From an uncultured Ruminococcus sp. (GTDB taxonomy: Bacteria; Bacillota_A; Clostridia; Oscillospirales; Ruminococcaceae): 64,000 nucleotides of DNA. Positions 1 to 9,016 of the stretch are shown one piece after another. Position 1 is the first letter of the stretch; every line of letters starts with the position of its first letter. The position numbers were made by a program, and so were the translations under genes. The stretch is from contig ONBA01000003.1 of the NCBI GenBank assembly GCA_900315975.1, forward strand, positions 1-64,000. The letters run 5' to 3'. A model generated the notes under the pieces. The model did no database searches. It had not been told where the DNA came from and worked only from the letters and a program-made list of their open reading frames with translations.

Positions 1-240
1 GAAAAAGAAAACAAATAGCGTTGATGTTTCATATTCAGTTTTCAAGATACTGAGCCGACCTTATCGGACGGCGTACATCGTCTGTCGGTTATTTTTATGT
101 CCAAAGATTGATGTACTGTTGGCAGCTCCTACTCAGAGAAGTAGAAGCTCCCGACGGCACATCGACCGTCGTTCAAAACAAGGAGGTGTGTGTGAAGCAC
201 CATAGGCAGTACCCGATGAACGGATACTCCCGACAGCGTT

Positions 241-1014
241 TCAGCTATCGTCCTGTTCGATAAGGGGCAGGATACCCTCTTTCTTTAACTGGTAATAGAT
301 GAATATGCGACCCTGCTGCGTCCAATATGAATGGACTTTGGCAGTAGGATCACCATTCTTATCGTAAACAGTGTGTGTCTTTGACTTCATATATCCTCTG
401 TCAGCATACTTCTGATACAGAAGCCATATCTGCCCCTGCTTATACTGTATGCCGTGCTCATGAAGCCACTTGTTCAGCCATATCGCAGACTTGCCGTAGT
501 CCTTTGCGATAGTGCTTATGGTCATAAGCCCTTCGGATTGTAGCACCATATCACAGTAATCGGCTTTCGGTTTCATGACCTCGATTTGCTTTGCCTGAAC
601 AGCAGTTGTTTCGATTAGATTATTATTCTGCTGATTTGCAAGCTCCAGTTTCTGGTCAGCGATCTGTAACGCTCTCGCCATGACAGCATCGGGACTGTTC
701 CATTGCTTTTCAAGGTTCAGGAAATATTCACGGCATCGCTTGCCGATCTCGGTACGCTGTATCATACAGAGCTGCTTTGCCATATCAATAGTCAGGTTAT
801 GGTCAATCTGTTTCTGCGGCATAGCTCTGCCATCTTCACGGAATACATTTTTGAACACCGTGAAAAAGTCCGTATTTTCACGGAATCCGTAATCACGCAT
901 CCGGTCAAACCATAATGCATAGTGCGTTTTGATCTGAAGCACTTTGTGAAGCTCCCGTCCGCTGACGGTGCGCAGATCGTTGTTATATCTCACAGCTATT
1001 GAAATCTCATTCAT
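241..1014 (-). CDS. Phage-type antirepressor (AntA/KilA-C)
   Basis: 257 aa. The N-terminal half (ISIAVRYNNDLRTVSGRELH, then YALWFDRMRDYGF) resembles the AntA/AntB antirepressor domain. The C-terminal half (KADYCDMVLQSEGLMTISTIAKDYG onward, about residues 145-250) resembles the KilA-C DNA-binding domain of phage antirepressors. Such proteins lift repression of prophages or integrative elements. I chose the ATG at 1014 because it follows a GAGGGTG ribosome site and begins the conserved domain; the open frame runs further upstream without a better start. It heads a short stretch of element-type genes that ends at the broken XRE gene near 2250. No integrase is visible, so the element is a remnant or extends left of the window. 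Confidence 0.85.
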   Translation of the reverse strand: MNEISIAVRYNNDLRTVSGRELHKVLQIKTHYALWFDRMRDYGFRENTDFFTVFKNVFREDGRAMPQKQIDHNLTIDMAKQLCMIQRTEIGKRCREYFLNLEKQWNSPDAVMARALQIADQKLELANQQNNNLIETTAVQAKQIEVMKPKADYCDMVLQSEGLMTISTIAKDYGKSAIWLNKWLHEHGIQYKQGQIWLLYQKYADRGYMKSKTHTVYDKNGDPTAKVHSYWTQQGRIFIYYQLKKEGILPLIEQDDS

Positions 1015-1116
1015 ATGTAACACCCTCTCTCTTTCTTGTCGGTGTTTTTGTGTTTGAAAAGAACCCCTGCTATTGTCGGGAACGGAATCCCGTCCCCGAC
1101 ACAGGAGCGACAGCGT

Positions 1117-1227
1117 ATGGCTGTCTATTTGAAAATAGGAGAAATGGAACTGTCGCATTCAGAGATGTTTTTGGCAGAACCCAAGCCGTCAGCTCAGGCT
1201 CTCCCGACAGCATCTCTGCTGTCTTAG
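1117..1227 (+). CDS. Small ORF, 36 aa, unknown
   Basis: An ATG preceded at 9 nt by AGGAG opens a 36-codon frame beginning MAVYLKIGEMELSHSEMF. I do not recognise it. It runs opposite to the antirepressor and the sigma-like gene. A second small ORF and a plus-strand terminator follow it, so a short rightward transcript here is plausible. Translation is unproven. Confidence 0.25.
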   Translation: MAVYLKIGEMELSHSEMFLAEPKPSAQALPTASLLS

Positions 1228-1299
1228 TGAAAGGAGTTTCGATATATCATCGAAAAATGAAAGAAAAAAGCGAACCTTCGGAAACGGCACAGCCTGAAA

Positions 1300-1398
1300 A
1301 TGGACAAAAAAGCCGCGCCGTTCCCTCAGCTCTATATAACCTTCAACAAGAAGGAGGAACGTGAGAAATACTGTGTCCGCTTCGCACCTGCGGAATGA
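1300..1398 (+). CDS. Small ORF, 32 aa, mobile-element associated
   Basis: The frame begins MDKKAAPFPQLYITFNKKEE and ends CVRFAPAE. The charged, aromatic composition looks like real protein, and short peptides of this kind sit near regulatory genes of Firmicute integrative elements. It ends 17 nt before a rightward terminator, which supports a plus-strand transcript. The ribosome site is weak, so the start is uncertain. Function unknown. Confidence 0.35.
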   Translation: MDKKAAPFPQLYITFNKKEEREKYCVRFAPAE

Positions 1399-1414
1399 AC
1401 CCCTTCACCTTACT

Positions 1415-1458
1415 ACCGTGAAAATCGAAAAAGTGGGAAAGAATTTCACGGTTTTTTT
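1415..1458 (+). terminator. Rho-independent terminator, rightward
   Basis: A perfect 9-bp stem (ACCGTGAAA / TTTCACGGT) around a loop of about 20 nt leads directly into seven T residues. It ends the small plus-strand ORF(s). The loop is long, so the hairpin may be of moderate strength. Confidence 0.65.
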
Positions 1459-1497
1459 GCTTCAAAAAGAAAAAATCGGCATTTTGCACAAAAGCAA

Positions 1498-1929
1498 CTA
1501 TTTGTTTTCGTGCATGATGATATACTCTTTCAGCTTTTCCTTTGCAAGCCTGAGCCGATACCTCACCTTATCTTTTGTAATGCCATACTTGCTGGCGAGA
1601 TACATCAGAGTCACCTTGCTCGTGCCATAAAAATAGTCCTTAATAAGCTCATATCCCTCCGGAAACTCTGCTTTGAGCATCTCCATTGCGATAGGCAGGA
1701 AATCAAGCCGAGCCTGAAACATCGCTTCTTTTTCGGCTGCTATTTCGTTTACGGGAAGTGTAGAAGGATCAGCTAGAACTGTTTCGATCTCTTTATAATC
1801 CACGGAAAACGCACGGAAGTCAGCTTCTTTTTCCTCAAGCCACATTTCCTGGCGTCTGAGCTTGTTATATTCCTTTTCGATATGTTGCGGCACGTCATCT
1901 CCAAAGTGTGTATAGAAAAATCTCCCCAT
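1498..1929 (-). CDS. Sigma-70 region-4-like protein of a mobile element
   Basis: 143 aa. The C-terminal part (about residues 95-140) is a helix-turn-helix like sigma region 4: LIKDYFYGTSKVTLMYLASK followed by YGITKDKVRYRLRLAKEKL. The N-terminal half is charged and helical. Such short proteins control transcription in integrative elements and phages. Its ATG overlaps the stop of the upstream XRE fragment by one base (TAATG), so the two were translationally coupled before the upstream gene was broken. The target is unknown. Confidence 0.7.
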   Translation of the reverse strand: MGRFFYTHFGDDVPQHIEKEYNKLRRQEMWLEEKEADFRAFSVDYKEIETVLADPSTLPVNEIAAEKEAMFQARLDFLPIAMEMLKAEFPEGYELIKDYFYGTSKVTLMYLASKYGITKDKVRYRLRLAKEKLKEYIIMHENK

Positions 1930-2250
1930 TACTTGCCGTCCTCCATATCAGATGTCAGGTTCGTAAGAGGTTTCATACCGAGCTTCTTCATGCGAGCATT
2001 ATAAGCTGTAAGGGTATAGCTCTCGTTGTAGGCACAGCCGTTCAGGTAGTCAGTGAGGATATAGTCAGCCTGGCTCTTGAAGCCGTATGTGCCGGGGATC
2101 AGATTATCGCTTTTGAAGAAAAGGTGTCTCTGCCTGAATGGGTGAAGTCTGAGAGCGATACATACTGCACACAGATACCGCTGCCGTATTGTTCTCTCAT
2201 TTTTCAGGTAACGGGAGATCGTACACTGGCTTATACCCGTCATTCTTGCA
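1929..2250 (-). pseudogene. 5'-truncated XRE-type regulator
   Basis: The last roughly 105 codons read as a genuine XRE helix-turn-helix protein: TGISQCTISRYLKNERTIRQ, then CAVCIALRLHP, then a conserved-looking tail to the stop at 1929. The usual start and first helices are missing. Upstream of about 2235-2250 the same DNA belongs to the glycoside hydrolase in another frame. The gene has therefore lost its 5' end at the boundary of the element. The frame stays open to 2411 by chance. The exact junction cannot be set without a homologous intact element. Confidence 0.75.
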
Positions 2251-3927
2251 AACATACCACGCAAGCTTTTTATCCCACTTGCCCTTCTGTGTGACAAGGC
2301 CTGAATTGTAGTAAACACCTTCACCCTCGTCGCGAAGCTGAAATTTAGTAATATAGTCGACACTGTTATTTTCGAGTGCACACAGATATGTACGTGCAAC
2401 ACGCTGAGCATATCTCAGCTGATAGTTTTCATCGTCGTGAGCGTCAGTACCCTCAACCTCGCAGTCGCTCATCGGGACTTCAAACTCAGATATCCATAGC
2501 TCAGTATCAGGAGCATTCTGACTCATCCACTTTTTCAGCTCAGCTATAGTTTCACGGAGACTGCTTTCCTCTATATCAGGCGAATCAGCGCCGATATGGA
2601 CATTTACGATATCTACGGCGAATCTGCCGTCGGAGCGGTTATAGTCGAACCACAGCTTCATCTCTTCGAGGTACTGTATCATCGTCGAATATCCGACAAG
2701 TCCGCCCATAGCGAGCTTAAACGAGGGGTCAGCGGTGTGAACACCGGCATCAGGGATAGTCCCCTCATGACCGTCGTAGTCAGCCGAACACATAGCCGCG
2801 AGTTCATACGGAGTAAAATAGTTAGACTTGCCCGCCCAGCTCTTATTAGGCTCATTTGAGTTTTCAACAGCGTTAAGGTATCCCAGACCGGTCTTAGCAG
2901 GCTGAGCATCGGTGATATTCAGAGTTTTCGGGTCAATTTTGCTGTTACTGCCGTAGCGTGCGGCGATTTGATACATAGTCTGCGCATGGACAGCGTAACT
3001 TTTCGGGTCAAGGGTATCAGCGCCGGACTTTACGGGTATCTCGTTCGCCTTTGTACCGCCTGAAACAGCCGTACTACCGCCCTGTATACACGGTATAACA
3101 TTGATTCCGCGGTCGTGCAGACTCTTATAGTAACTGTCCATATCGCCCCATGTACCCTGAGTAAACTTCACTTTGCAGTCGTTGTCGAGCATCCAGCTGA
3201 AATTGTGGTACTCGCGAATAATCCCAGCCGACATCATCGCAGTTATAGGGTCGTCAATGAAAGCATTGAAACCGAGACGTTTTCCAGCCGCAGTCACAGT
3301 TTCTCCGGACACCGGATAAAGTGACTTTTCAGGAGCAGTCCTTTTCTTCTGCGAATCGGACAGTTCACTCTGTTTATAGCCGTATATTGCAATTTCACTT
3401 ACTCCGCTGTCGCAGTAATCTGAGCTGAAATGCAGATATCGGGTCGGTTCAGGTTTATCAAATTTTATGGCACGCCAGCTGTTGTAGAAGTTCATATTCT
3501 GCTCAGCTATCTTGTGCCAGCTGAATGGTTCACCGTCGGAAATCGTCCACGTAGGGGTACCGTTCGTATCGAGGAAAGCGACTGCCGTAATGACATAATT
3601 TGCCCCCAAGTCCATGTAAAACGAAGCCGCACCGTATTCCATCTGCTGATTCGGAGTCCAGTTTGCCTTTGAAGTAGCCTTCAGCACATCGCCGCCGACG
3701 TTCAGATTATCGGGACTTTCCGGAACTTTATCCTGTTCATCAAACAGATATGATACATCGCGCAGATACGTACCCTTGCTAAGGTGAACAAAGTTCTCAT
3801 CGCGAATGACAAAGCCGCTCACATCGAGCAGTTCTGACTTTTCAACAGCCGAAGCCGGAAAAGCGTTAAAACTTCCTGCCGCGACTGAAAATGCCGCCGC
3901 CGCAGAGACTAACCTTCCGTTTTTCAT
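2197..3927 (-). CDS. Secreted glycoside hydrolase, probably clan GH-A, 3' end altered
   Basis: 576 aa with a signal peptide (KNGRLVSAAAAFSVAAGSF, cleavage near FPASA). Residues about 40-190 look like a carbohydrate-binding or discoidin-type beta-sandwich (ASFYMDLGANYVITAVAFLD, RYLHFSSDYCDSGVSEIAIY). The rest resembles a (beta/alpha)8 hydrolase: VENSNEPNKSW would hold the acid/base Glu and LWISEFEVP the nucleophile Glu. I cannot name the GH family. The last 10-15 residues (after KLAWYVCKN) come from DNA that also encodes the helix-turn-helix of the neighbouring element gene. The natural C-terminus, perhaps including a dockerin, is therefore likely lost. ATG at 3927 follows a CAGGAGTG ribosome site. 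Confidence 0.75.
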   Translation of the reverse strand: MKNGRLVSAAAAFSVAAGSFNAFPASAVEKSELLDVSGFVIRDENFVHLSKGTYLRDVSYLFDEQDKVPESPDNLNVGGDVLKATSKANWTPNQQMEYGAASFYMDLGANYVITAVAFLDTNGTPTWTISDGEPFSWHKIAEQNMNFYNSWRAIKFDKPEPTRYLHFSSDYCDSGVSEIAIYGYKQSELSDSQKKRTAPEKSLYPVSGETVTAAGKRLGFNAFIDDPITAMMSAGIIREYHNFSWMLDNDCKVKFTQGTWGDMDSYYKSLHDRGINVIPCIQGGSTAVSGGTKANEIPVKSGADTLDPKSYAVHAQTMYQIAARYGSNSKIDPKTLNITDAQPAKTGLGYLNAVENSNEPNKSWAGKSNYFTPYELAAMCSADYDGHEGTIPDAGVHTADPSFKLAMGGLVGYSTMIQYLEEMKLWFDYNRSDGRFAVDIVNVHIGADSPDIEESSLRETIAELKKWMSQNAPDTELWISEFEVPMSDCEVEGTDAHDDENYQLRYAQRVARTYLCALENNSVDYITKFQLRDEGEGVYYNSGLVTQKGKWDKKLAWYVCKNDGYKPVYDLPLPEK

Positions 3928-4333
3928 AATTTCACTCCTGTCATATGCAAATAAAGCATTGCGCCGTATTAAACTCTACGTATTATTATAATTGTACTCT
4001 TCCCTTGTCGGCAACGTCAAGGTTTGTTTGCGGGTACACAGCAATTTCAGCAATTCAGACAATAGAATCATGTACTGTTTGTGCGTTATGCACACAGTAT
4101 AAATATACAATTTGTACATTATATTTATAATATTCCATATCTCAATTTTTTGCACATTTCAACGTTTATGCAACCTAACAAAATATTTTGATTAAGCTCT
4201 TTTTCTGCCGGTTAATTTGCAATTTAACTTGAAATTGCTAAATATATGTGATATAATATATACATACCTCCTATCGCAAATGCATATATCAAATGTGTTA
4301 ATTAATGCAATAAATAAAAGGAGAAATACTTCT
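3928..4333. promoter_or_regulatory. Divergent intergenic region (hydrolase / alcohol dehydrogenase)
   Basis: 406 bases without a gene. The rightward promoter is TTGAAA at 4229-4234, a 17-nt spacer and TATAAT at 4252-4257, leaving a leader of about 70 nt and an AAAGGAG site before the dehydrogenase ATG. On the minus strand TTGCCG-18-TATAAT (about 3980-4015) could drive the hydrolase. The A+T-rich middle shows no other clear structure. Confidence 0.6.
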
Positions 4334-5515
4334 ATGAATAATTTTCAGTTTTATAGTCCTACCGAATTTGTATTCGGAAAAAATACAGAAAACGAAGCCG
4401 GTCATTATGTAAAAAAGCACGGAGGCTCGAATGTTCTGCTGCATTTTGGCGGTGGTTCCGCAATTAAGAGCGGACTGCTCGGAAGAGTCAGAGCATCTCT
4501 CGAAGCCGAAGGCATTTCATATACAGAACTTGGCGGAGTACAGCCGAATCCCCGCGATACTCTTGTATACGAGGGAATCGACCTCTGCCGCGAGAAAAAT
4601 ATAGACTTCATTCTTGCTGTAGGCGGTGGCTCAGTTATAGACTCAGCAAAAGCAATCGCAATGGGAGTGCCATACGAAGGCGATTTCTGGGACTTCTATT
4701 CCGGCAAGTCACCGGAAGCCGCACTGCCTGTTGCAACGGTACTCACAATTGCTGCGGCAGGAAGTGAAGGCTCAGGAGACTCTGTAATCACAAAGGAAGA
4801 AGGCGGACTAAAGCGCGGTGCAGGCTCCGACCTTATCCGTCCGCGCTTTTCTATACTCAACCCCGAACTCACCTGCACACTTCCTGCATATCAGACAGCG
4901 TGCGGAGCAACAGATATAATGGCTCACGTATTCGAGCGCTACTTCACCAATACAAAAGAGGTTGAAATCACAGACCGTCTCTGCGAAGCAGTCCTCATGA
5001 CCATGATAAAGGAGACTCCACGAGTTATTGCCGACCCGTCAGACTATGACGCAAGAGCTAATATCATGTGGGCAGGAATGGTCGCTCACAACAACATCGT
5101 CGGCGTAGGCAGAGAACAGGACTGGAACAGCCATGGCATCGAACATGAACTCTCCGCACTCTACGACTGTGCACACGGTGCAGGACTTGCAGTCATCATG
5201 CCTGCATGGATGGAATTTGTTTACAAGCACGATGTAATGCGGTTTGCACAGGCGGCAGTACGTATATGGGGCTGTCACATGGACTTTGAAAACCCCGAAA
5301 ATACCGCACGCGAAGGCATTATACGCTTCCGTCGTTTTCTCAGCAGTATAGGAATGCCGCTCACATTTGCAGAACTTGGCGCAAAACCCGAGGACATCCC
5401 TGCACTCGTTGATAAATTCGGTATCGGCGACGGTAAAACCGGTGGATTCGTCAAACTCACAGCAGAAGATATTGCCGCAATATACAGGATAGCAGTCAGT
5501 CCCGAACTTGTCTGA
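4334..5515 (+). CDS. Iron-containing alcohol dehydrogenase (butanol dehydrogenase type)
   Basis: 393 aa, starting MNNFQFYSPTEFVFGK, a typical opening of the BdhA/YqhD group of iron-dependent NAD(P)H alcohol dehydrogenases. The nucleotide-binding segment ILAVGGGSVIDSAKAIA and metal-ligand regions (ATDIMAHVFERYF, GIEHELSAL, YDCAHGAGLAVIMPAWM) are present. It reduces aldehydes formed in fermentation or by detoxification; the substrate cannot be read from sequence. I placed the start at 4334 after AAAGGAGAAATACTTCT; the open frame extends 39 codons upstream without support. It ends 42 nt before the sensor/EAL gene, so the two may share a transcript. Confidence 0.92.
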   Translation: MNNFQFYSPTEFVFGKNTENEAGHYVKKHGGSNVLLHFGGGSAIKSGLLGRVRASLEAEGISYTELGGVQPNPRDTLVYEGIDLCREKNIDFILAVGGGSVIDSAKAIAMGVPYEGDFWDFYSGKSPEAALPVATVLTIAAAGSEGSGDSVITKEEGGLKRGAGSDLIRPRFSILNPELTCTLPAYQTACGATDIMAHVFERYFTNTKEVEITDRLCEAVLMTMIKETPRVIADPSDYDARANIMWAGMVAHNNIVGVGREQDWNSHGIEHELSALYDCAHGAGLAVIMPAWMEFVYKHDVMRFAQAAVRIWGCHMDFENPENTAREGIIRFRRFLSSIGMPLTFAELGAKPEDIPALVDKFGIGDGKTGGFVKLTAEDIAAIYRIAVSPELV

Positions 5516-5557
5516 CATATATTTTCCGGAATAAATTCACAGAAAGGAACGTATACG

Positions 5558-8500
5558 ATGAACGTAACAAAACGTATAGCATTGTTTGCCGGACAGGCTG
5601 ATGAATCGTATCAAAGCCGGTTTATACGCGGTTTCATGAAAAAATCGTTTGAAGCAGGGTATGATGTTTGTGTATTCTCAATGTATCGCAAATATCAGGA
5701 TACACCGGAACGTGAACAAGGTGAAGCAAATATATTTTATCTGATGAATCCGGAACAATTCGACGGCGCCATTATCCTGAAAGACAGCATACAAACAGAA
5801 AATGCAGCAGAAAATCTTGAACTCCATCTCAAAGACATCTTTAACAAGCCTATTGTAGTAATAGAAAAAGAAAGTGACCTTTTCCCGAGTATATGTACCG
5901 ACTGCTATTCAGCAGTATTCGAGCTTATCACACATCTTATAGAAGTTCACGGATGCAGGGACATAGCCTTTCTGAGCGGCAAGAAGTGGCATAAGCACTC
6001 AAAAGAACGTCTTCAGGCATATCGTGACGCAATGTATAAAGCAGGTCTTTCGATACGTGAAGACCGTATAATCTACGGTGATTTCTGGTATCAGAGCGGA
6101 GAAATGTGCGCCGAAGAACTCCTCTCCGACGGCAAACCGCTCCCCGATGCAGTTGCCTGTGCCAACGACCAGATGGCAATAGGACTGTGCAAGGCATTTG
6201 AAGAGCGCGGCATAAGAGTTCCTGAAGATATCGCCGTTATCGGCTATGATTCGACATATGAAGGACAAACCAGTCCCAAGCCTATAACTTCTGCGCTTAT
6301 ACCGGCAGAAGAATTCGGCGAATACGCTTTCAACTTCCTGACAGAACGCATGAGCGGTCAGATTCCTGAGTCATTCAAACTAAAATCGCAGATACTTCTC
6401 GGCAAAAGCTGCGGCTGCAACTGTGAGACCATGCCGCATTATCAGATAATCCGCAAGAAATGGGACACTGATATATCCGAAGAAGGCTACGATTCTGTAT
6501 TCAATACAATGGCAGAGAACCTTATTTCCCAGTCAACGATGCAGGAATACCTCAGCACCGTCTATTCATATGCATATCAGCTTCGCGGCGCAGAAGAATT
6601 CCACCTTTGCATTGCAAACGAGTGGAAAAATGCAGTTCAGGGTATATACAACCGTAATAACGGCTATCCGTCAGAAATGATACACGCAATACGCTATTGC
6701 AGCGACCGCAAACGTAATTTTGTCAGCCTTGACGAAAAGTTCAATACGGCAGATATGCTGCCTGCACTCCATGAAGACCGCAGTACTCCTGTTGCCTACT
6801 TCTTCACTCCGGTTTTTTTCGAGACCGAGTGCTTCGGATATGCCGTTATAAGCTACGGCGACAAACTCCGCAGCTACGATGAACTTTACCGCCGGTGGAT
6901 AGGCACAGTATGCAGAGGTTTTGCAGTTTTGAAGCGCAGTATCATACTTACGCAGATGCAGGAACAGCTTGAACGTTTCCGCAGCAGCAAATTCAGGGTA
7001 TCAAGCCACGCATACGAAAGTCTCGGCAGCGAAGAAAAAACGCAGTACAGGCTTGTATCAAAGATTCTTGACGACAACCTGCTTAATTACCATTTTCAGC
7101 CTATCGTCAGTGCAGTTGACGGAAGCGTATACGCGTATGAGGCACTCATGCGTTCGCGCACTGAAACTACAGTTTCACCGCTTGCAATTATAAAATATGC
7201 CGCAATGCAGGAACGTCTCCCCGATGTTGAACGTGCTACATTCAGGAACGTACTGCGTATCATAGACGAAAACGCTGACCGTTTCGGCAGTGCACGCGTT
7301 TTTATAAACAGTATTCCCGGAGTAAGTGTCGGAGAAAAGGCTGTATCTGAGATAAACCTGTCACTCGCCGACCATGCAGAAAAGGTCGTAGTCGAACTCA
7401 CCGAGGAAGCGGAACTCAAAGACTCCGAACTTGAAAAGCTGAAATCATTCTTTAACCAGATGCATATCGACATTGCAGTTGACGATTACGGCACAGGTTA
7501 TTCAAACGTAAGCAATCTTCTGAGGTATATGCCTGACTTTGTAAAGATAGACCGTTCACTTCTCAGTGAGATACACGAATATCCGCAGAAACAGCATTTT
7601 GTACGCGAGATAATAGATTTCTGCCACGATAACAATATCAAGGCACTTGCAGAAGGTGTCGAAACTGCGGAAGAACTCCGCACCGTTATACATCTCGGTG
7701 CCGACCTTATACAAGGCTACTACACAGCAAGGCCGTCCGCTGAGATTCTCAGCCAGATAGACGAAAAACGGCGCAGTGAGATAAAGCAGTATTATCAGGA
7801 ACGTATCGACGGCAACAATAAGCACGTCTATATAGCAGGAAAAACCAACCGCATCTCCCTTGCTAAACTTGATAAAGACGGCTGTACCGACATAATAATC
7901 GGGCACGACGAAATGGTTTACAAAGACATTTCAATCATCGGCACACCGCAGATGAAAACGAATATACACGTCCGGATAGAGCACGATTACAAAGGTCGTG
8001 TCACACTTGAAGACGTATCATTTGCCAATGTAAAGAACCGCCCATGTATCGAGCTTGGAGAGAACACCACCGTAACACTGGTACTTGTCGGCTCGAATAT
8101 ACTGTATGAATCGGGAATACAGGTACCCGAATCTTCAAAGCTGATAATCGAAGGTGACGGCGCACTTACTCTTGACCTCAATGCCGCAGAAAGCTATGGT
8201 ATCGGCAATACACACCAGTTACGCCACGGCGACCTTATATTTGAACAGGACGGACCTCTCAACATAAGCTGCCGCGGAAAGAACTGTATATGTATCGGCT
8301 CAGGACTCGGCGGAAATATCCACATCAACCGCGGCGAATACAATATCAATGTCAACACTGAAACAGCTGTCGGCATAGGAGCGCTCTACAGCGACGTAAG
8401 TCTTGCAGTATCAACGAGCCATATCGAAGTTGACTTCTCAGCAAACGAAGGAGTACTGATAGGCTCTCTCAACGGAAACGCAGATGTTACAGTAACAAAG

Positions 8501-8899
8501 ACGTCTGTCGACTTCTACTCTCACTGCAAACGCCTCGTAACGCTTGGAACTCTCAACGGCAAATCCTCATCAGTGACTACAAGTGAAGTCAGCCTTGTTT
8601 TCAACATCATGGCAGATAAATCAACAGGATTCGGTGCACTGAACGGAAGTTCCAGACTGAAAATGAGCGATACCCACCTAAAGATGGAAGCAATCGGTCA
8701 CGAAGCACTCGCATTCGGCGGCTATTCTAAAGACACTTCTATTTCCATAGTAGATGCAGATGCACAGGTAGACATAAAAAACTCTATCGGAAAAGATACA
8801 TTCGCACCTGAAGAGAATATCATAAGCAAAAACGGCAGGCTTAAAGTCAAAATTAACGGCAAAGACCTGAACCGTAAGACAAATATAGATTACACATAA
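5558..8899 (+). CDS. LacI-type sensor / EAL phosphodiesterase / beta-helix fusion
   Basis: 1113 aa, no signal peptide or membrane segment, so cytoplasmic. Residues about 1-285 match the ligand-binding half of LacI/PurR regulators (DAVACANDQMAIGLCKAF, EDIAVIGYDSTYEGQ) but lack the DNA-binding helices. Residues 290-490 form an undefined linker or GAF-like region. Residues about 510-745 are an EAL domain with every expected motif: YEAL (Glu about 528), FINS, VVELTEE, DDYGTGYSN, VKIDRSL, LAEGVET and IQGYYTA. It should therefore hydrolyse cyclic di-GMP. Residues about 755-1113 are short beta-strand repeats rich in N/G/S (GDLIFEQDGPLNI, GNIHINRGEYNI), like a right-handed beta-helix. Inference: a sugar-like ligand controls c-di-GMP breakdown. 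RBS AGAAAGGAACG. Confidence 0.85.
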   Translation: MNVTKRIALFAGQADESYQSRFIRGFMKKSFEAGYDVCVFSMYRKYQDTPEREQGEANIFYLMNPEQFDGAIILKDSIQTENAAENLELHLKDIFNKPIVVIEKESDLFPSICTDCYSAVFELITHLIEVHGCRDIAFLSGKKWHKHSKERLQAYRDAMYKAGLSIREDRIIYGDFWYQSGEMCAEELLSDGKPLPDAVACANDQMAIGLCKAFEERGIRVPEDIAVIGYDSTYEGQTSPKPITSALIPAEEFGEYAFNFLTERMSGQIPESFKLKSQILLGKSCGCNCETMPHYQIIRKKWDTDISEEGYDSVFNTMAENLISQSTMQEYLSTVYSYAYQLRGAEEFHLCIANEWKNAVQGIYNRNNGYPSEMIHAIRYCSDRKRNFVSLDEKFNTADMLPALHEDRSTPVAYFFTPVFFETECFGYAVISYGDKLRSYDELYRRWIGTVCRGFAVLKRSIILTQMQEQLERFRSSKFRVSSHAYESLGSEEKTQYRLVSKILDDNLLNYHFQPIVSAVDGSVYAYEALMRSRTETTVSPLAIIKYAAMQERLPDVERATFRNVLRIIDENADRFGSARVFINSIPGVSVGEKAVSEINLSLADHAEKVVVELTEEAELKDSELEKLKSFFNQMHIDIAVDDYGTGYSNVSNLLRYMPDFVKIDRSLLSEIHEYPQKQHFVREIIDFCHDNNIKALAEGVETAEELRTVIHLGADLIQGYYTARPSAEILSQIDEKRRSEIKQYYQERIDGNNKHVYIAGKTNRISLAKLDKDGCTDIIIGHDEMVYKDISIIGTPQMKTNIHVRIEHDYKGRVTLEDVSFANVKNRPCIELGENTTVTLVLVGSNILYESGIQVPESSKLIIEGDGALTLDLNAAESYGIGNTHQLRHGDLIFEQDGPLNISCRGKNCICIGSGLGGNIHINRGEYNINVNTETAVGIGALYSDVSLAVSTSHIEVDFSANEGVLIGSLNGNADVTVTKTSVDFYSHCKRLVTLGTLNGKSSSVTTSEVSLVFNIMADKSTGFGALNGSSRLKMSDTHLKMEAIGHEALAFGGYSKDTSISIVDADAQVDIKNSIGKDTFAPEENIISKNGRLKVKINGKDLNRKTNIDYT

Positions 8900-8913
8900 G
8901 AATGTCATATTTC

Positions 8914-8942
8914 TTGACAGTTCGCATATGATATGCTATAAT
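8914..8942 (+). promoter_or_regulatory. Consensus sigma-A promoter for the HAD gene
   Basis: TTGACA (8914-8919), a 17-nt spacer and TATAAT (8937-8942) match the consensus exactly. Transcription should begin near 8949, so the palindrome at 8961-8982 lies in the leader of the HAD gene. Confidence 0.85.
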
Positions 8943-8960
8943 TTCATTGTTGGATTCTGA

Positions 8961-8982
8961 CGCTCCACTTTAAAGTGGAGCG
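8961..8982. promoter_or_regulatory. 22-nt perfect palindrome in the HAD leader
   Basis: CGCTCCACTTT is followed immediately by its exact reverse complement. It lies about 12 nt downstream of the predicted start site and 35 nt before the HAD ATG. It is followed by TACATTTTT, so it could be a weak terminator for the upstream EAL gene, an attenuator or an operator. Confidence 0.6.
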
Positions 8983-9016
8983 TACATTTTTCAGCATATG
9001 CGGGGTGATGAACTAT

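Noticed and set aside
192..263. 23-codon plus-strand ORF after AAGGAGG with a GTG start
   Set aside because: Good ribosome site but very short, basic and overlapping the antirepressor end on the other strand. No recognisable content, so not listed as a gene.
2197..2411. Upstream part of the long XRE reading frame
   Set aside because: Open by chance through the hydrolase gene; no helix-turn-helix sequence before the junction, so only 1929 to about 2250 is called, as a pseudogene.
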